A stretch of 21,627 nucleotides of DNA, from NCBI GenBank assembly GCA_964472195.1, contig CAYYJH010000052.1, positions 1 through 21,627 of the forward strand. Reading direction: 5' to 3'. The translations under genes and the position numbers were made by a program. The notes under the pieces are model-generated. The model saw nothing but the letters and a program-made list of their open reading frames with translations. It was not told where the DNA came from and did not search any database. The DNA comes from BS750m-G4 sp964472195. Lineage in GTDB: Bacteria; Bacteroidota; Ignavibacteria; Tepidaquicellales; Tepidaquicellaceae. Position 1 is the stretch's first letter. Each line of letters opens with the position of its first letter. Shown here in pieces: positions 8,234-15,553 of the stretch.

Positions 8234-8269
8234 AATTTATGACTTATATGTCTTTATATAAGATGTTAT

Positions 8270-8782
8270 TTAATGATGACAGGATAAACAATCGTTTGTG
8301 ATTTTATTTTTTATATGACAATTTAAACAATTTTCCATGGTTAGTTCAATAAAAGGAGATGTTATAGGTTCAGTTTTTTCTTCAATATTTCCATGGCAAT
8401 CAAAACATTTAATCTCTCCTAATATAACATGTCTTCTATGCGAAAAGTATACATGATCGGGAAGCCGGTAAATTTTTCTCCAGGGGATTTCCTCTCCCTT
8501 TTTAATGAAATTAATCAGTTTCTTCTCCTCCGGTGATTTGGACAACGGTTTTTCACCATGACACCCTTTACATTTTTTCAATTGGGGAATAGTTGCTGAG
8601 GGTGTTTTGTCATAATTCGAGTGGCAATAAATACACTTTAAGCCAACCCCTTCAATATGTTTATTATGGCTATATTCTATAGGTTGGTCTATTTTATTAT
8701 TAGTAGGATAAAATTTGGAAGCAATAAAACTACCAACCACAATTATTATGGTTATCAATATTGTCTTTTTCACCTTGTTCAT
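8270..8782 (-). CDS. Membrane-anchored pentaheme cytochrome c (ActA/QrcA type)
   Basis: This 170-aa protein has an N-terminal hydrophobic anchor (about 7-23) and five CXXCH sites: CIYCH (50), CKGCH (71), CFDCH (126), CLNCH (152) and CLSCH (165). Spaced histidines such as SHNKH (39-42) and FSHRRH (113-118) are the expected distal ligands for bis-His hemes, as in cytochrome c7/c3-type folds. The segment IPWRKIYRLPDHVYFSH closely follows the pattern I know from ActA of alternative complex III and QrcA. It is the first gene of the operon and would link periplasmic carriers to the MopB/Fe-S arm of the complex. Five hemes is the ActA count, while Desulfovibrio QrcA has six, so heme number leans toward Act. 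The promoter must lie in 8783-9195. Confidence 0.9.
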   Translation of the reverse strand: MNKVKKTILITIIIVVGSFIASKFYPTNNKIDQPIEYSHNKHIEGVGLKCIYCHSNYDKTPSATIPQLKKCKGCHGEKPLSKSPEEKKLINFIKKGEEIPWRKIYRLPDHVYFSHRRHVILGEIKCFDCHGNIEEKTEPITSPFIELTMENCLNCHIKNKITNDCLSCHH

Positions 8783-9195
8783 TTGGGAAAGAGAATGTTT
8801 GAGACAGAATATCAGAACGTTTCTCTCAAGGAAAAGTATAATATTAAAGCATGAATATAATAATATAGAACTTCTTTTTCAAGACGTTAATAATATATGC
8901 AGTGGACATGTAATGACTCTTTAGAAATGTCATTATTAAGTTAATAATTTATTTAATAAAAGAACATAATTAAAACTGTAGCTTGAGGTAACCAAAGGAA
9001 TCCGTAGGGCGACTGAAGTTACACAGGTTTCCTCAAGTTTTGCATACTGTCATTTTTAAAGAGTCATATCTATGATATTATTAAAGAGTCATTATAGATA
9101 AGAAAAATATATATTAATGTATTGTAGTATAATTTAGAAATTATTAAATTTTAAAACATTTCTTTATATTTAAAATAGTCATAATAAAAAATTTT
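8783..9195. promoter_or_regulatory. Divergent control region between the two respiratory operons
   Basis: About 413 nt separate the ATG of the pentaheme gene (minus) from the GTG of the Rieske gene (plus). No credible gene lies here, so promoters for both operons must. The centre is occupied by a 155-bp inverted-repeat element (8913-9067), described separately, and a third copy of TAAAGAGTCATT lies at about 9083-9094. Clear promoter elements could not be assigned on either strand. Because the two operons encode different quinone-linked complexes, shared or opposing regulation from this region is plausible. Confidence 0.45.
8913..9067. repeat. 155-bp inverted-repeat element with nested stem
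   Basis: The 20-nt ends are inverted repeats: 8913-8932 (ATGACTCTTTAGAAATGTCA) matches the reverse complement of 9048-9067 at 18 of 20 positions. One of the two differences would be a G-U pair in RNA. Inside, 8982-8993 (CTTGAGGTAACC) pairs with 9026-9037 at 11 of 12 positions, enclosing a G+C-richer core. A further direct copy of the end motif (TAAAGAGTCATT) follows at about 9083. It could be a MITE-like mobile remnant, a structured RNA or a set of regulator sites. No transposase is present and no clear target-site duplication was seen. Confidence 0.5.
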
Positions 9196-9642
9196 GTGAA
9201 AAATCACCTAACAAAAGATAAATCATCAAGAAGAGATTTCTTGAATTATATATTAGGAATTGGTTTTGTAGGCTGGATTGCAGCAGTAATATATCCAATT
9301 TCAATGTATTTAAAACCACCAAAAGCACCGGAGGTTGACGTACAAAATTTAAAGATAGGAAAAGTTAATGAATTAGAAAATAATTCGAGTAAAATGTTTA
9401 AGATGGGCGGGAAGCCGGCAATTTTATTAAAAACAAAAAAAGGTGAGTTCAGAGCATTTTACGCTACCTGTACACATTTGGATTGCACAGTACAATTTAA
9501 AAGCGATGATGAAATAATATGGTGTGCTTGTCACAATGGAAAATATGATTTGTTTGGCAAAAACATTAGTGGACCACCACCCAGACCATTGGGTAAAATT
9601 AATGTGACAATTCAGAAAGACGAGATTTATGTATCAAAATAG
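9196..9642 (+). CDS. Rieske iron-sulfur protein of a bc complex
   Basis: This 148-aa protein has a Tat-type N-terminus (SSRRDFLN, 10-17) followed by one hydrophobic helix that stays as a membrane anchor. The Rieske [2Fe-2S] site is complete: CTHLDC (92-97) and CACH (110-113). Cys92, His94, Cys110 and His113 are ligands, and Cys97-Cys112 form the expected disulfide. The residue that is Ser in high-potential Rieske proteins (CHGS) is Gly here (CHNGKYD), while the following Tyr is kept. Loss of that Ser lowers midpoint potential in characterised proteins, which fits menaquinol oxidation. The start is GTG at 9196, consistent with the Tat motif close behind. It is the first gene of the plus-strand operon, 27 nt before cytochrome b. 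Confidence 0.93.
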   Translation: MKNHLTKDKSSRRDFLNYILGIGFVGWIAAVIYPISMYLKPPKAPEVDVQNLKIGKVNELENNSSKMFKMGGKPAILLKTKKGEFRAFYATCTHLDCTVQFKSDDEIIWCACHNGKYDLFGKNISGPPPRPLGKINVTIQKDEIYVSK

Positions 9643-9669
9643 TATTAATACAAATTAAATTATTTTCAT

Positions 9670-10737
9670 TTGAAGAAAATATATAATTGGTTGAATGAAA
9701 GGTATCATTTAGATGATTTGGTAACTTTCATGAAGAAAAAAGAAGTCCCTTTGTATAGGGGAACGATATGGTACTATTTCGGAGGTATTTCATTGGTTCT
9801 TTTTGTAATTCAGGCTATAACAGGAATTTTACTTTTATTATATTATAAAGGAAGTGCCGAACTTGCATTCGAAAGTGTCCATTTTATCTCATCCAAGGTT
9901 GAGTTTGGGTGGTTAGTAAGGTCTGTCCATTCCTGGTCTGCCAATTTGATGATACTTGCTGTTTTCATTCACATGTTCAGTGTGTTCTTTACTAAAGCTT
10001 ATAGGAATCCAAGAGAGTTAACCTGGTATTCCGGATTCATACTATTAGTTTTAAGCTTAGTATTTGGATTTACAGGATATTTACTACCATGGAATGAACT
10101 TTCTTTTTTTGCTACAAAAGTTGGAACAGATATTCCCAAAGCAGTTCCATTTGTCGGAGATTTTATTATTAATCTATTAAGAGGTGGTGAAGAAGTAACC
10201 GGGGAAACCCTTTCAAGATTTTTTGGATTTCACGTGGCTCTATTACCGGGAATCATCGTAATATTTCTATCAATACATTTGATCTTAATTCAAAGGCAGG
10301 GTATGTCTCAACCCGATAATTGGGAGAAGCTGCCGGATAATAAGAAAAAGAAGATACCATTTTTCCCGAATTTTCTAATGAGAGATTTATTGATATGGTT
10401 AATAATAATAAATATTCTGTCAATTCTTGCTGTATTTTTTCCATGGGATATAGGTGTAAAGGCAAACGATCTTGCTCCTGCACCAGAAGGTATAAAACCG
10501 GAATGGTTTTTCCTCTTTGGCTTTAAAACTTTAAAGCTAATACCTGCTAAAGTTTTATTCATGGAGGGAGAAACATTCGGTGTTCTTTTATTTTCTGTTG
10601 CCACGATTTTATGGTTTTTAGTACCCGTCTGGGATAGAAAAACTGCTGCTGGAAAAAAAGGATATATCATTACATATTCTGGTGTTTTTGTCGTGATCTA
10701 TATTATCGTTATGACTATGATAGAATTCTTTTCATAA
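9670..10737 (+). CDS. Cytochrome b of a bc/b6f-type complex
   Basis: This 355-aa polytopic protein is the quinol-oxidising subunit. Two bis-His heme pairs are visible: His87/His101 with 13 residues between, and His188/His203 with 14 between. The 13/14 spacing is that of the cytochrome b6 group rather than mitochondrial-type b. The Qo-site motif is PEWF (277-280) in place of PEWY. The residue corresponding to b6 Cys35, which binds heme ci covalently, is Tyr36 (YYFGG), so no such heme is expected. The b6-like half and the subunit-IV-like half are in one chain. The start is TTG at 9670, with no in-frame ATG before the first conserved segment. No cytochrome c1 or f gene follows; instead an 11-heme cytochrome begins 37 nt downstream. 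Confidence 0.93.
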   Translation: MKKIYNWLNERYHLDDLVTFMKKKEVPLYRGTIWYYFGGISLVLFVIQAITGILLLLYYKGSAELAFESVHFISSKVEFGWLVRSVHSWSANLMILAVFIHMFSVFFTKAYRNPRELTWYSGFILLVLSLVFGFTGYLLPWNELSFFATKVGTDIPKAVPFVGDFIINLLRGGEEVTGETLSRFFGFHVALLPGIIVIFLSIHLILIQRQGMSQPDNWEKLPDNKKKKIPFFPNFLMRDLLIWLIIINILSILAVFFPWDIGVKANDLAPAPEGIKPEWFFLFGFKTLKLIPAKVLFMEGETFGVLLFSVATILWFLVPVWDRKTAAGKKGYIITYSGVFVVIYIIVMTMIEFFS

Positions 10738-10774
10738 ATTTATGTCATTAAAAAACCGGATTAAATTATAAAAA

Positions 10775-12214
10775 ATGTACAAAATAATATACGGTTTAAT
10801 ATTATTCTCATTTCTACTTTTTATTTCTTTGAGTGGAAAAATATCAATTTCTCAGGAGATTGAAACAAATGATCAATGTATTAATTGCCATCAAATATTA
10901 GATGGTAGATTAAAAGAACCAGCAGACCTTTATAAAAGCGACGTTCATTTTAGAAATAAAGTTAAATGTTCCGGATGTCATGGCGGAAATTCGAATAGTG
11001 ATGATGTAGAAGAATCAATGAGCAAAGCAGCAGGATTTATTGGGGTTCCAAGTAGCGGGAACATTGCAAGAGTTTGTGCAAAATGCCATAAAACTGAGTA
11101 TAAAGATTTAACTAAAAGTGTTCACTGGGAATCATCAACAGGACAAGGAAGGATTATTAACAACTGTTTAACATGTCATGGTATTCATAATATGAAATCA
11201 GTTAACAGTCCTTCTTCAAAAGTTCATGGCAAAAATATTGTGAATATATGTGGAGGGTGTCATAGTAATGCTTCACTTATTAAAAAATATAACCCGAATC
11301 TACCGGTCGATCAGCTGGAAAAATATAAAACATCAATTCACGGTCAGCGAATATTTAGTGGAGATTACAAAGCAGCAACCTGTGTATCATGTCATGGAAA
11401 TCATAATATAAGAAAACCTAATGACCCACTTTCAAAAATATACGTTTCCAATCTACCTTCGACATGTAATAAATGCCATGGTGACGCTAATTATATGAAA
11501 CAGTATAATATACCAACTAATCAATTCAAAGAATATAAATCAAGTGTACATGGAATAGCATTATTTGAGAAGGGTGATAATAGTGCTCCAACCTGTAACA
11601 CTTGTCACGGAAATCATGCGGCTTCGCCGCCAGAAGTTGAATCTATTTCAAAAGTCTGTGGAATATGTCATTCTTTACCATCTGAAATGTTCCAAGAGAG
11701 CCCGCATAAAGAAGTTTTTGATAAAGAAGATGTTCATGAATGTAGCGCGTGTCATGGTAATCACAAGATAAATAAACCAACGGATGAAATGTTAGGAGTA
11801 GGTGTGGAATCAGTCTGCATTAAATGTCATGAGGATGGAGATAAGGGGTATAATATTGCCAGAAGAATGAGTTTGTTAATCGACAGTCTTTACAGGGAAG
11901 TCGATTTAGCAGCAATTATCATGAATGAAGCTAAACAAAAGGGAATGGATGTTAGCGATGCGGAGATTGATGAGAATGATATTAAGCAAGTCTTAATTAC
12001 ATCGAGAACAATTTCTCATTTTTGTAATATTGATAAATTTATAAACTCCATAAATGAAGGGTTTAAAATAACAAATACAGCAAAAATAACAGGTCAAGAT
12101 GCAATTGATGAATATTATTTTAGAAGATGGGGACTTGGAGTTTCAACAGTTTTGATAGCTCTTTTGGTTTTGGCACTTTATTTTAAACTCAGAAAGGTAG
12201 AGAAAAAAAATTAA
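10775..12214 (+). CDS. Membrane-anchored 11-heme cytochrome c
   Basis: This 479-aa protein has a signal peptide (about 1-26), eleven CXXCH motifs between residues 35 and 352 (at 35, 65, 101, 131, 159, 203, 231, 274, 295, 323 and 348), a non-heme linker of about 95 residues and one C-terminal membrane helix (about 450-470) with a basic cytoplasmic tail. It contains an internal duplication of about 71 residues. YKTSIHG (184-190) recurs as YKSSVHG (254-260), each followed by CXXCHGNH, and the flanking heme sites match in register. Bis-His ligation is likely from the many SxHG and CHGxH histidines. Its position directly after Rieske and cytochrome b suggests it takes the place of cytochrome c1 as electron exit of the bc complex, spreading electrons along a periplasmic wire. 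That role is inference from context. Confidence 0.88.
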   Translation: MYKIIYGLILFSFLLFISLSGKISISQEIETNDQCINCHQILDGRLKEPADLYKSDVHFRNKVKCSGCHGGNSNSDDVEESMSKAAGFIGVPSSGNIARVCAKCHKTEYKDLTKSVHWESSTGQGRIINNCLTCHGIHNMKSVNSPSSKVHGKNIVNICGGCHSNASLIKKYNPNLPVDQLEKYKTSIHGQRIFSGDYKAATCVSCHGNHNIRKPNDPLSKIYVSNLPSTCNKCHGDANYMKQYNIPTNQFKEYKSSVHGIALFEKGDNSAPTCNTCHGNHAASPPEVESISKVCGICHSLPSEMFQESPHKEVFDKEDVHECSACHGNHKINKPTDEMLGVGVESVCIKCHEDGDKGYNIARRMSLLIDSLYREVDLAAIIMNEAKQKGMDVSDAEIDENDIKQVLITSRTISHFCNIDKFINSINEGFKITNTAKITGQDAIDEYYFRRWGLGVSTVLIALLVLALYFKLRKVEKKN

Positions 12215-12307
12215 TAAAGTTAGTTATTCTTAAAACTTTTTGCGTTTATTATAGTTAAATATATATGTATTTTTAATAGATATTTAAAAACTAAAAAAAT
12301 AAAAAAA

Positions 12308-12871
12308 ATGAGAAAGAAATTTCAAATTCCAGCTTTAATTTTATTTTTAATTGGATTTGTTGTATTTACGGCATCAAATTTTTCAATTAGCTCAACTGCG
12401 AGTGATTTTAAATATGTCGGAGTGGATAAGTGTAAAACTTGCCATAAGGGAACAATTGTAAAAGGCAATCAATATGAAATATGGGAAGGGTCAAAACATG
12501 CGAACGCTTATAAAACATTAGAAACACCCGAAGCAGATGCTATTGCAAAAGAAAAAGGTTTTGAAACTTCAGCCGTTGAAACTCCTGAATGTGTAAAGTG
12601 CCATGTGCTTGGAAAAGATATAGATCCGGCTGAACTGGATGATACTTTTGATAAGACTCAGGGAGTACAATGTGAAACATGTCATGGTCCTGGTTCGGAT
12701 TACAAAAAATTAAGTGTAATGAAAGATAAAGAGAAAGCGATAGCGAATGGTTTGCTTATTCCTGACGAAGAATTCTGTAAAGGCTGCCACAATTCTGATA
12801 GCCCTACATTTACTGAGTTTAACTTTGATACAATGTGGGAACAGATAAAACACCTGATACCGAGCGAATAA
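12308..12871 (+). CDS. Tetraheme c554-like cytochrome
   Basis: This 187-aa exported protein has an N-terminal hydrophobic signal or anchor (about 7-22) and four CXXCH sites: CKTCH (42), CVKCH (95), CETCH (122) and CKGCH (157). The segment FKYVGVDKCKTCH, followed by a WEGSKHANAYKTL stretch, is the pattern of the cytochrome c554 family, whose members shuttle electrons in the periplasm. It lies in the same direction between the 11-heme cytochrome and the outer-membrane barrel, with gaps of about 93 and 64 nt. The likely role is a soluble or tethered carrier between the inner-membrane bc complex and the outer-membrane conduit. There is no sign of a nitrification pathway here, so the c554 name refers only to fold family. 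Confidence 0.88.
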   Translation: MRKKFQIPALILFLIGFVVFTASNFSISSTASDFKYVGVDKCKTCHKGTIVKGNQYEIWEGSKHANAYKTLETPEADAIAKEKGFETSAVETPECVKCHVLGKDIDPAELDDTFDKTQGVQCETCHGPGSDYKKLSVMKDKEKAIANGLLIPDEEFCKGCHNSDSPTFTEFNFDTMWEQIKHLIPSE

Positions 12872-12935
12872 ACAAAGAAGATTTAGTAATAAAGCATTAA
12901 GAAAATACATTTTCTAAGTTATTAACGTTAGCGAT

Positions 12936-14234
12936 ATGAAATCTATAATTTCATTTGGGCTATTGTTATTATTTTTTTCCAGTATATCATTAGCTCAGTC
13001 AATCAATGCAAGGTTCAGCACATATTTCTACACATGGGAAAGATATGATTCCCTTTTAACAAGCGGAGCGAATGAGTCTACTACTCATCTCAGAGGTTAC
13101 CAGAACTTTCTTTTAAATATATCGGATAAAAAATGGTCATTTAATACATTAGCCCAAACCGAAGAGGATGTCATGAACAAGGTTGGTAGGGGTTTTAATT
13201 ACAGATTCTATAATTTTTATTTTAAAGGGAAGAATCTTTTTGATGTAGTAGATGTAAAGCTCGGAAGGCAATGGGTTTCAGCAGGTGCGGGTAAAGGCTC
13301 CATTGACGGATTATATCTTAATTTCAAGTTTGGAAAACAAAAGGAATATCAGCTGATTGGTTTTGGAGGTGTATTAACACCCCTCGATTACAGAGTTAAA
13401 GATTATCCTGACGTATCAGACAATTTTTTAATGGGAGCACAATTCCGTTATTACGGTGTTAAGGATTTGATGTTAGCATTGAGTTATTCGAACAAACATA
13501 GGAAACCGGAATCATATCTTTCTTTGAGGGCTGATAGTCTGTTCAATTCAAAAGAAGTGTTGGTTGAAACGGATTCTCCTGCTGATAGGTTAGCTGGTCT
13601 TGATTTTAATTATCGATTGAATAACAGGCATAACTTTTTTGGAAAAGCTTATTACGATCTTAACCTTAAGAAGATTTTAAGAGGAGAAATTAATGCAAGA
13701 TTCGGTTTGACGGATGCATTGAAATTATCAGTAGGTTATCAGTACAGAGAGCCGCAGATAAGCTACAATACAATCTTCTGGGTATTTAACCATTATAAAA
13801 ATCAGGAATTCGAAGGTGGTTTAGATTATACATTTATGAAAAGCTATAATGTATATGCAAGAATATCGAATGTGATTTATGAAGATGATAATTCCTTGAA
13901 ATTCCAGATTGGAATTTCACATCCATCATACGGATTATCTTTTGTAAAACATGATGGTTATGCGGGTGAATCAAATGGTGTTTACGCATATTATAACAGG
14001 GAAATTGTAAAGTCTAAGCTTTCACTATCGAGTAGCTTGAATTATTCTAATTACAAACTTGGTGAATATGCTGCTGATATGGTGACATCTTTTAGCGGTT
14101 TATTAGGATTTACATATAGACCAATGCCTCAGGTATCTGTTGATTTACAAGGACAATTTATTACAAACAGAATTTATGACTTTGACACAAGATTTTTAGT
14201 AGGTTTTAATTATTGGTTATTTAATAAATTTTAA
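12936..14234 (+). CDS. Outer-membrane beta-barrel of a porin-cytochrome conduit
   Basis: This 432-aa protein begins with a signal peptide ending near SLAQS (about residue 21). The rest is built of alternating hydrophobic/polar strands rich in Tyr, Phe, Asn and Gly, separated by short turns, with no hydrophobic helix. It ends in FNYWLFNKF with a terminal Phe, the classical outer-membrane insertion signal. There are no heme motifs. The length fits a barrel of roughly 16-22 strands, by comparison with PioB/MtrB/OmbB-type sheaths of porin-cytochrome complexes, although I cannot show direct similarity to any of these. It is followed after 11 nt by a 14-heme cytochrome and then by a 7-heme putative lipoprotein, the gene set expected of a conduit. 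A simple porin is the alternative. Confidence 0.82.
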   Translation: MKSIISFGLLLLFFSSISLAQSINARFSTYFYTWERYDSLLTSGANESTTHLRGYQNFLLNISDKKWSFNTLAQTEEDVMNKVGRGFNYRFYNFYFKGKNLFDVVDVKLGRQWVSAGAGKGSIDGLYLNFKFGKQKEYQLIGFGGVLTPLDYRVKDYPDVSDNFLMGAQFRYYGVKDLMLALSYSNKHRKPESYLSLRADSLFNSKEVLVETDSPADRLAGLDFNYRLNNRHNFFGKAYYDLNLKKILRGEINARFGLTDALKLSVGYQYREPQISYNTIFWVFNHYKNQEFEGGLDYTFMKSYNVYARISNVIYEDDNSLKFQIGISHPSYGLSFVKHDGYAGESNGVYAYYNREIVKSKLSLSSSLNYSNYKLGEYAADMVTSFSGLLGFTYRPMPQVSVDLQGQFITNRIYDFDTRFLVGFNYWLFNKF

Positions 14235-14245
14235 AACTTTTGATA

Positions 14246-15514
14246 ATGAAGTTTACTAAATTAAACATATTCTTTTCGATTGGGCTAATATTCTTTTTAG
14301 TATTAACAGCATATTTTTCTTATGAAATTGATTCTAATAAAATATATGCTAATGATAAACCGAAGCAGGACCATAAGAAAGTAATCAAGTTTAATCATGA
14401 GTTTCATTTAACAGAAGCGGGGGCGGAATGTAAAGACTGCCACCAAAAGGCACCGAAGTCTGTTAAGTCCAGCGATAATCTTCTTCCCAAAATGGAATAT
14501 TGCGGAAGCTGTCATGATATAGAAGATGATAAGAATTGTGGATGGTGTCACTATGAAGATGTTTATAAAGAATTGGAACCAACAAGTCCGGAGGTTACTT
14601 TCTCGCATAAATATCACCTGGAGGTGAAGAAAAAAAATTGTACTGATTGCCACAAAGGCTTAGATAAAGTAAAATATGCAGGTGATAGTCCGAATGGGTT
14701 TCCTGATATGGAGGATTGTTACGGATGCCATAATAATACAAATGCGAATAACAATTGTGAAGTATGCCATGCTGACTTATATTCATTAAAACCTGATGAT
14801 CATCTAAGTTCGAATTTCTTAAACGAACATAAAATTGTTTTCAATCCATTGACTGGAAAAAATAATGATAATTGCATGATGTGTCATACGGATAATTTTT
14901 GCCAGGTATGTCATACACCCGTAAAATATTCCGGGAAGAATACAAAGAATAATTTCTATGCCCCATATTATACAAAAGTTTCAGGAACGAGAACTGATAG
15001 AACTGCATTACAAAATCTTACCACTGTACATGACATGAACTATTTATATACACATGGACTTGATGCCGGTCATAAAGGATTTGAATGTAAAACATGTCAC
15101 GACCCGGTGGAGTTTTGTGCTTCCTGTCACCAGGATGGTGGTAACACTGTCACGGGAATAGCTCCATATTCACACAGGAAAGGGAATTTCACAACGTTCG
15201 GAGTAAATTCCGGTGGAGGTCTGCATGCAGAACTCGCTCGAAAAGACATTGAATCATGTCAAAATTGTCACGATGTAGAAGGTGCTGATCCGGTCTGTAT
15301 AAAATGTCATTTTGATAATGATGGTATAAAAGGAACGAATCCAAGAACTCATGAATTTGGATTCTTATCGGATGAAAAAGGTATATGGCATGATACTCCG
15401 GGGGCGATTTGTTATCATTGCCATACTGACCCGAATGCCAAACCTGATGGAAAAAGAGGAATTGGATTTTGCGGATACTGCCACAGTGGTGACGATGACA
15501 ATTATCTAAGATAA
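14246..15514 (+). CDS. 14-heme periplasmic cytochrome c of the conduit
   Basis: This 422-aa exported protein has a signal peptide or N-terminal helix (about 5-25) and fourteen canonical CXXCH sites starting at residues 62, 86, 98, 132, 158, 171, 210, 219, 281, 291, 338, 351, 389 and 409. That is about one heme per 26 residues in the heme-bearing part. Segments such as FNHEFH (49-54) and FSHKYH (119-124) ahead of heme sites supply distal histidines in the cytochrome c3/c7 style. High heme density and a position just after the barrel suggest an MtrA/OmaB-like role: a heme wire plugged into the barrel from the periplasm. The ATG at 14246 is preferred to an in-frame TTG at 14240. It has more hemes than decaheme MtrA, so it may be a longer wire or a fusion of smaller modules. 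Confidence 0.88.
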   Translation: MKFTKLNIFFSIGLIFFLVLTAYFSYEIDSNKIYANDKPKQDHKKVIKFNHEFHLTEAGAECKDCHQKAPKSVKSSDNLLPKMEYCGSCHDIEDDKNCGWCHYEDVYKELEPTSPEVTFSHKYHLEVKKKNCTDCHKGLDKVKYAGDSPNGFPDMEDCYGCHNNTNANNNCEVCHADLYSLKPDDHLSSNFLNEHKIVFNPLTGKNNDNCMMCHTDNFCQVCHTPVKYSGKNTKNNFYAPYYTKVSGTRTDRTALQNLTTVHDMNYLYTHGLDAGHKGFECKTCHDPVEFCASCHQDGGNTVTGIAPYSHRKGNFTTFGVNSGGGLHAELARKDIESCQNCHDVEGADPVCIKCHFDNDGIKGTNPRTHEFGFLSDEKGIWHDTPGAICYHCHTDPNAKPDGKRGIGFCGYCHSGDDDNYLR

Positions 15515-15553
15515 TTCAAATATAAGTAATAAGTAATAATTTCTTATAAGATT

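Noticed and set aside
8657..8924. Short plus-strand frames overlapping the start of the pentaheme gene
   Set aside because: They lie antisense to a secure gene and its promoter region, with no protein-like features.
12308..12871. NrfH/NapC-type quinol dehydrogenase or part of a nitrite reductase system
   Set aside because: The heme spacing and the segments around the first heme fit the c554 family, and no NrfA or hydroxylamine oxidoreductase gene is present.
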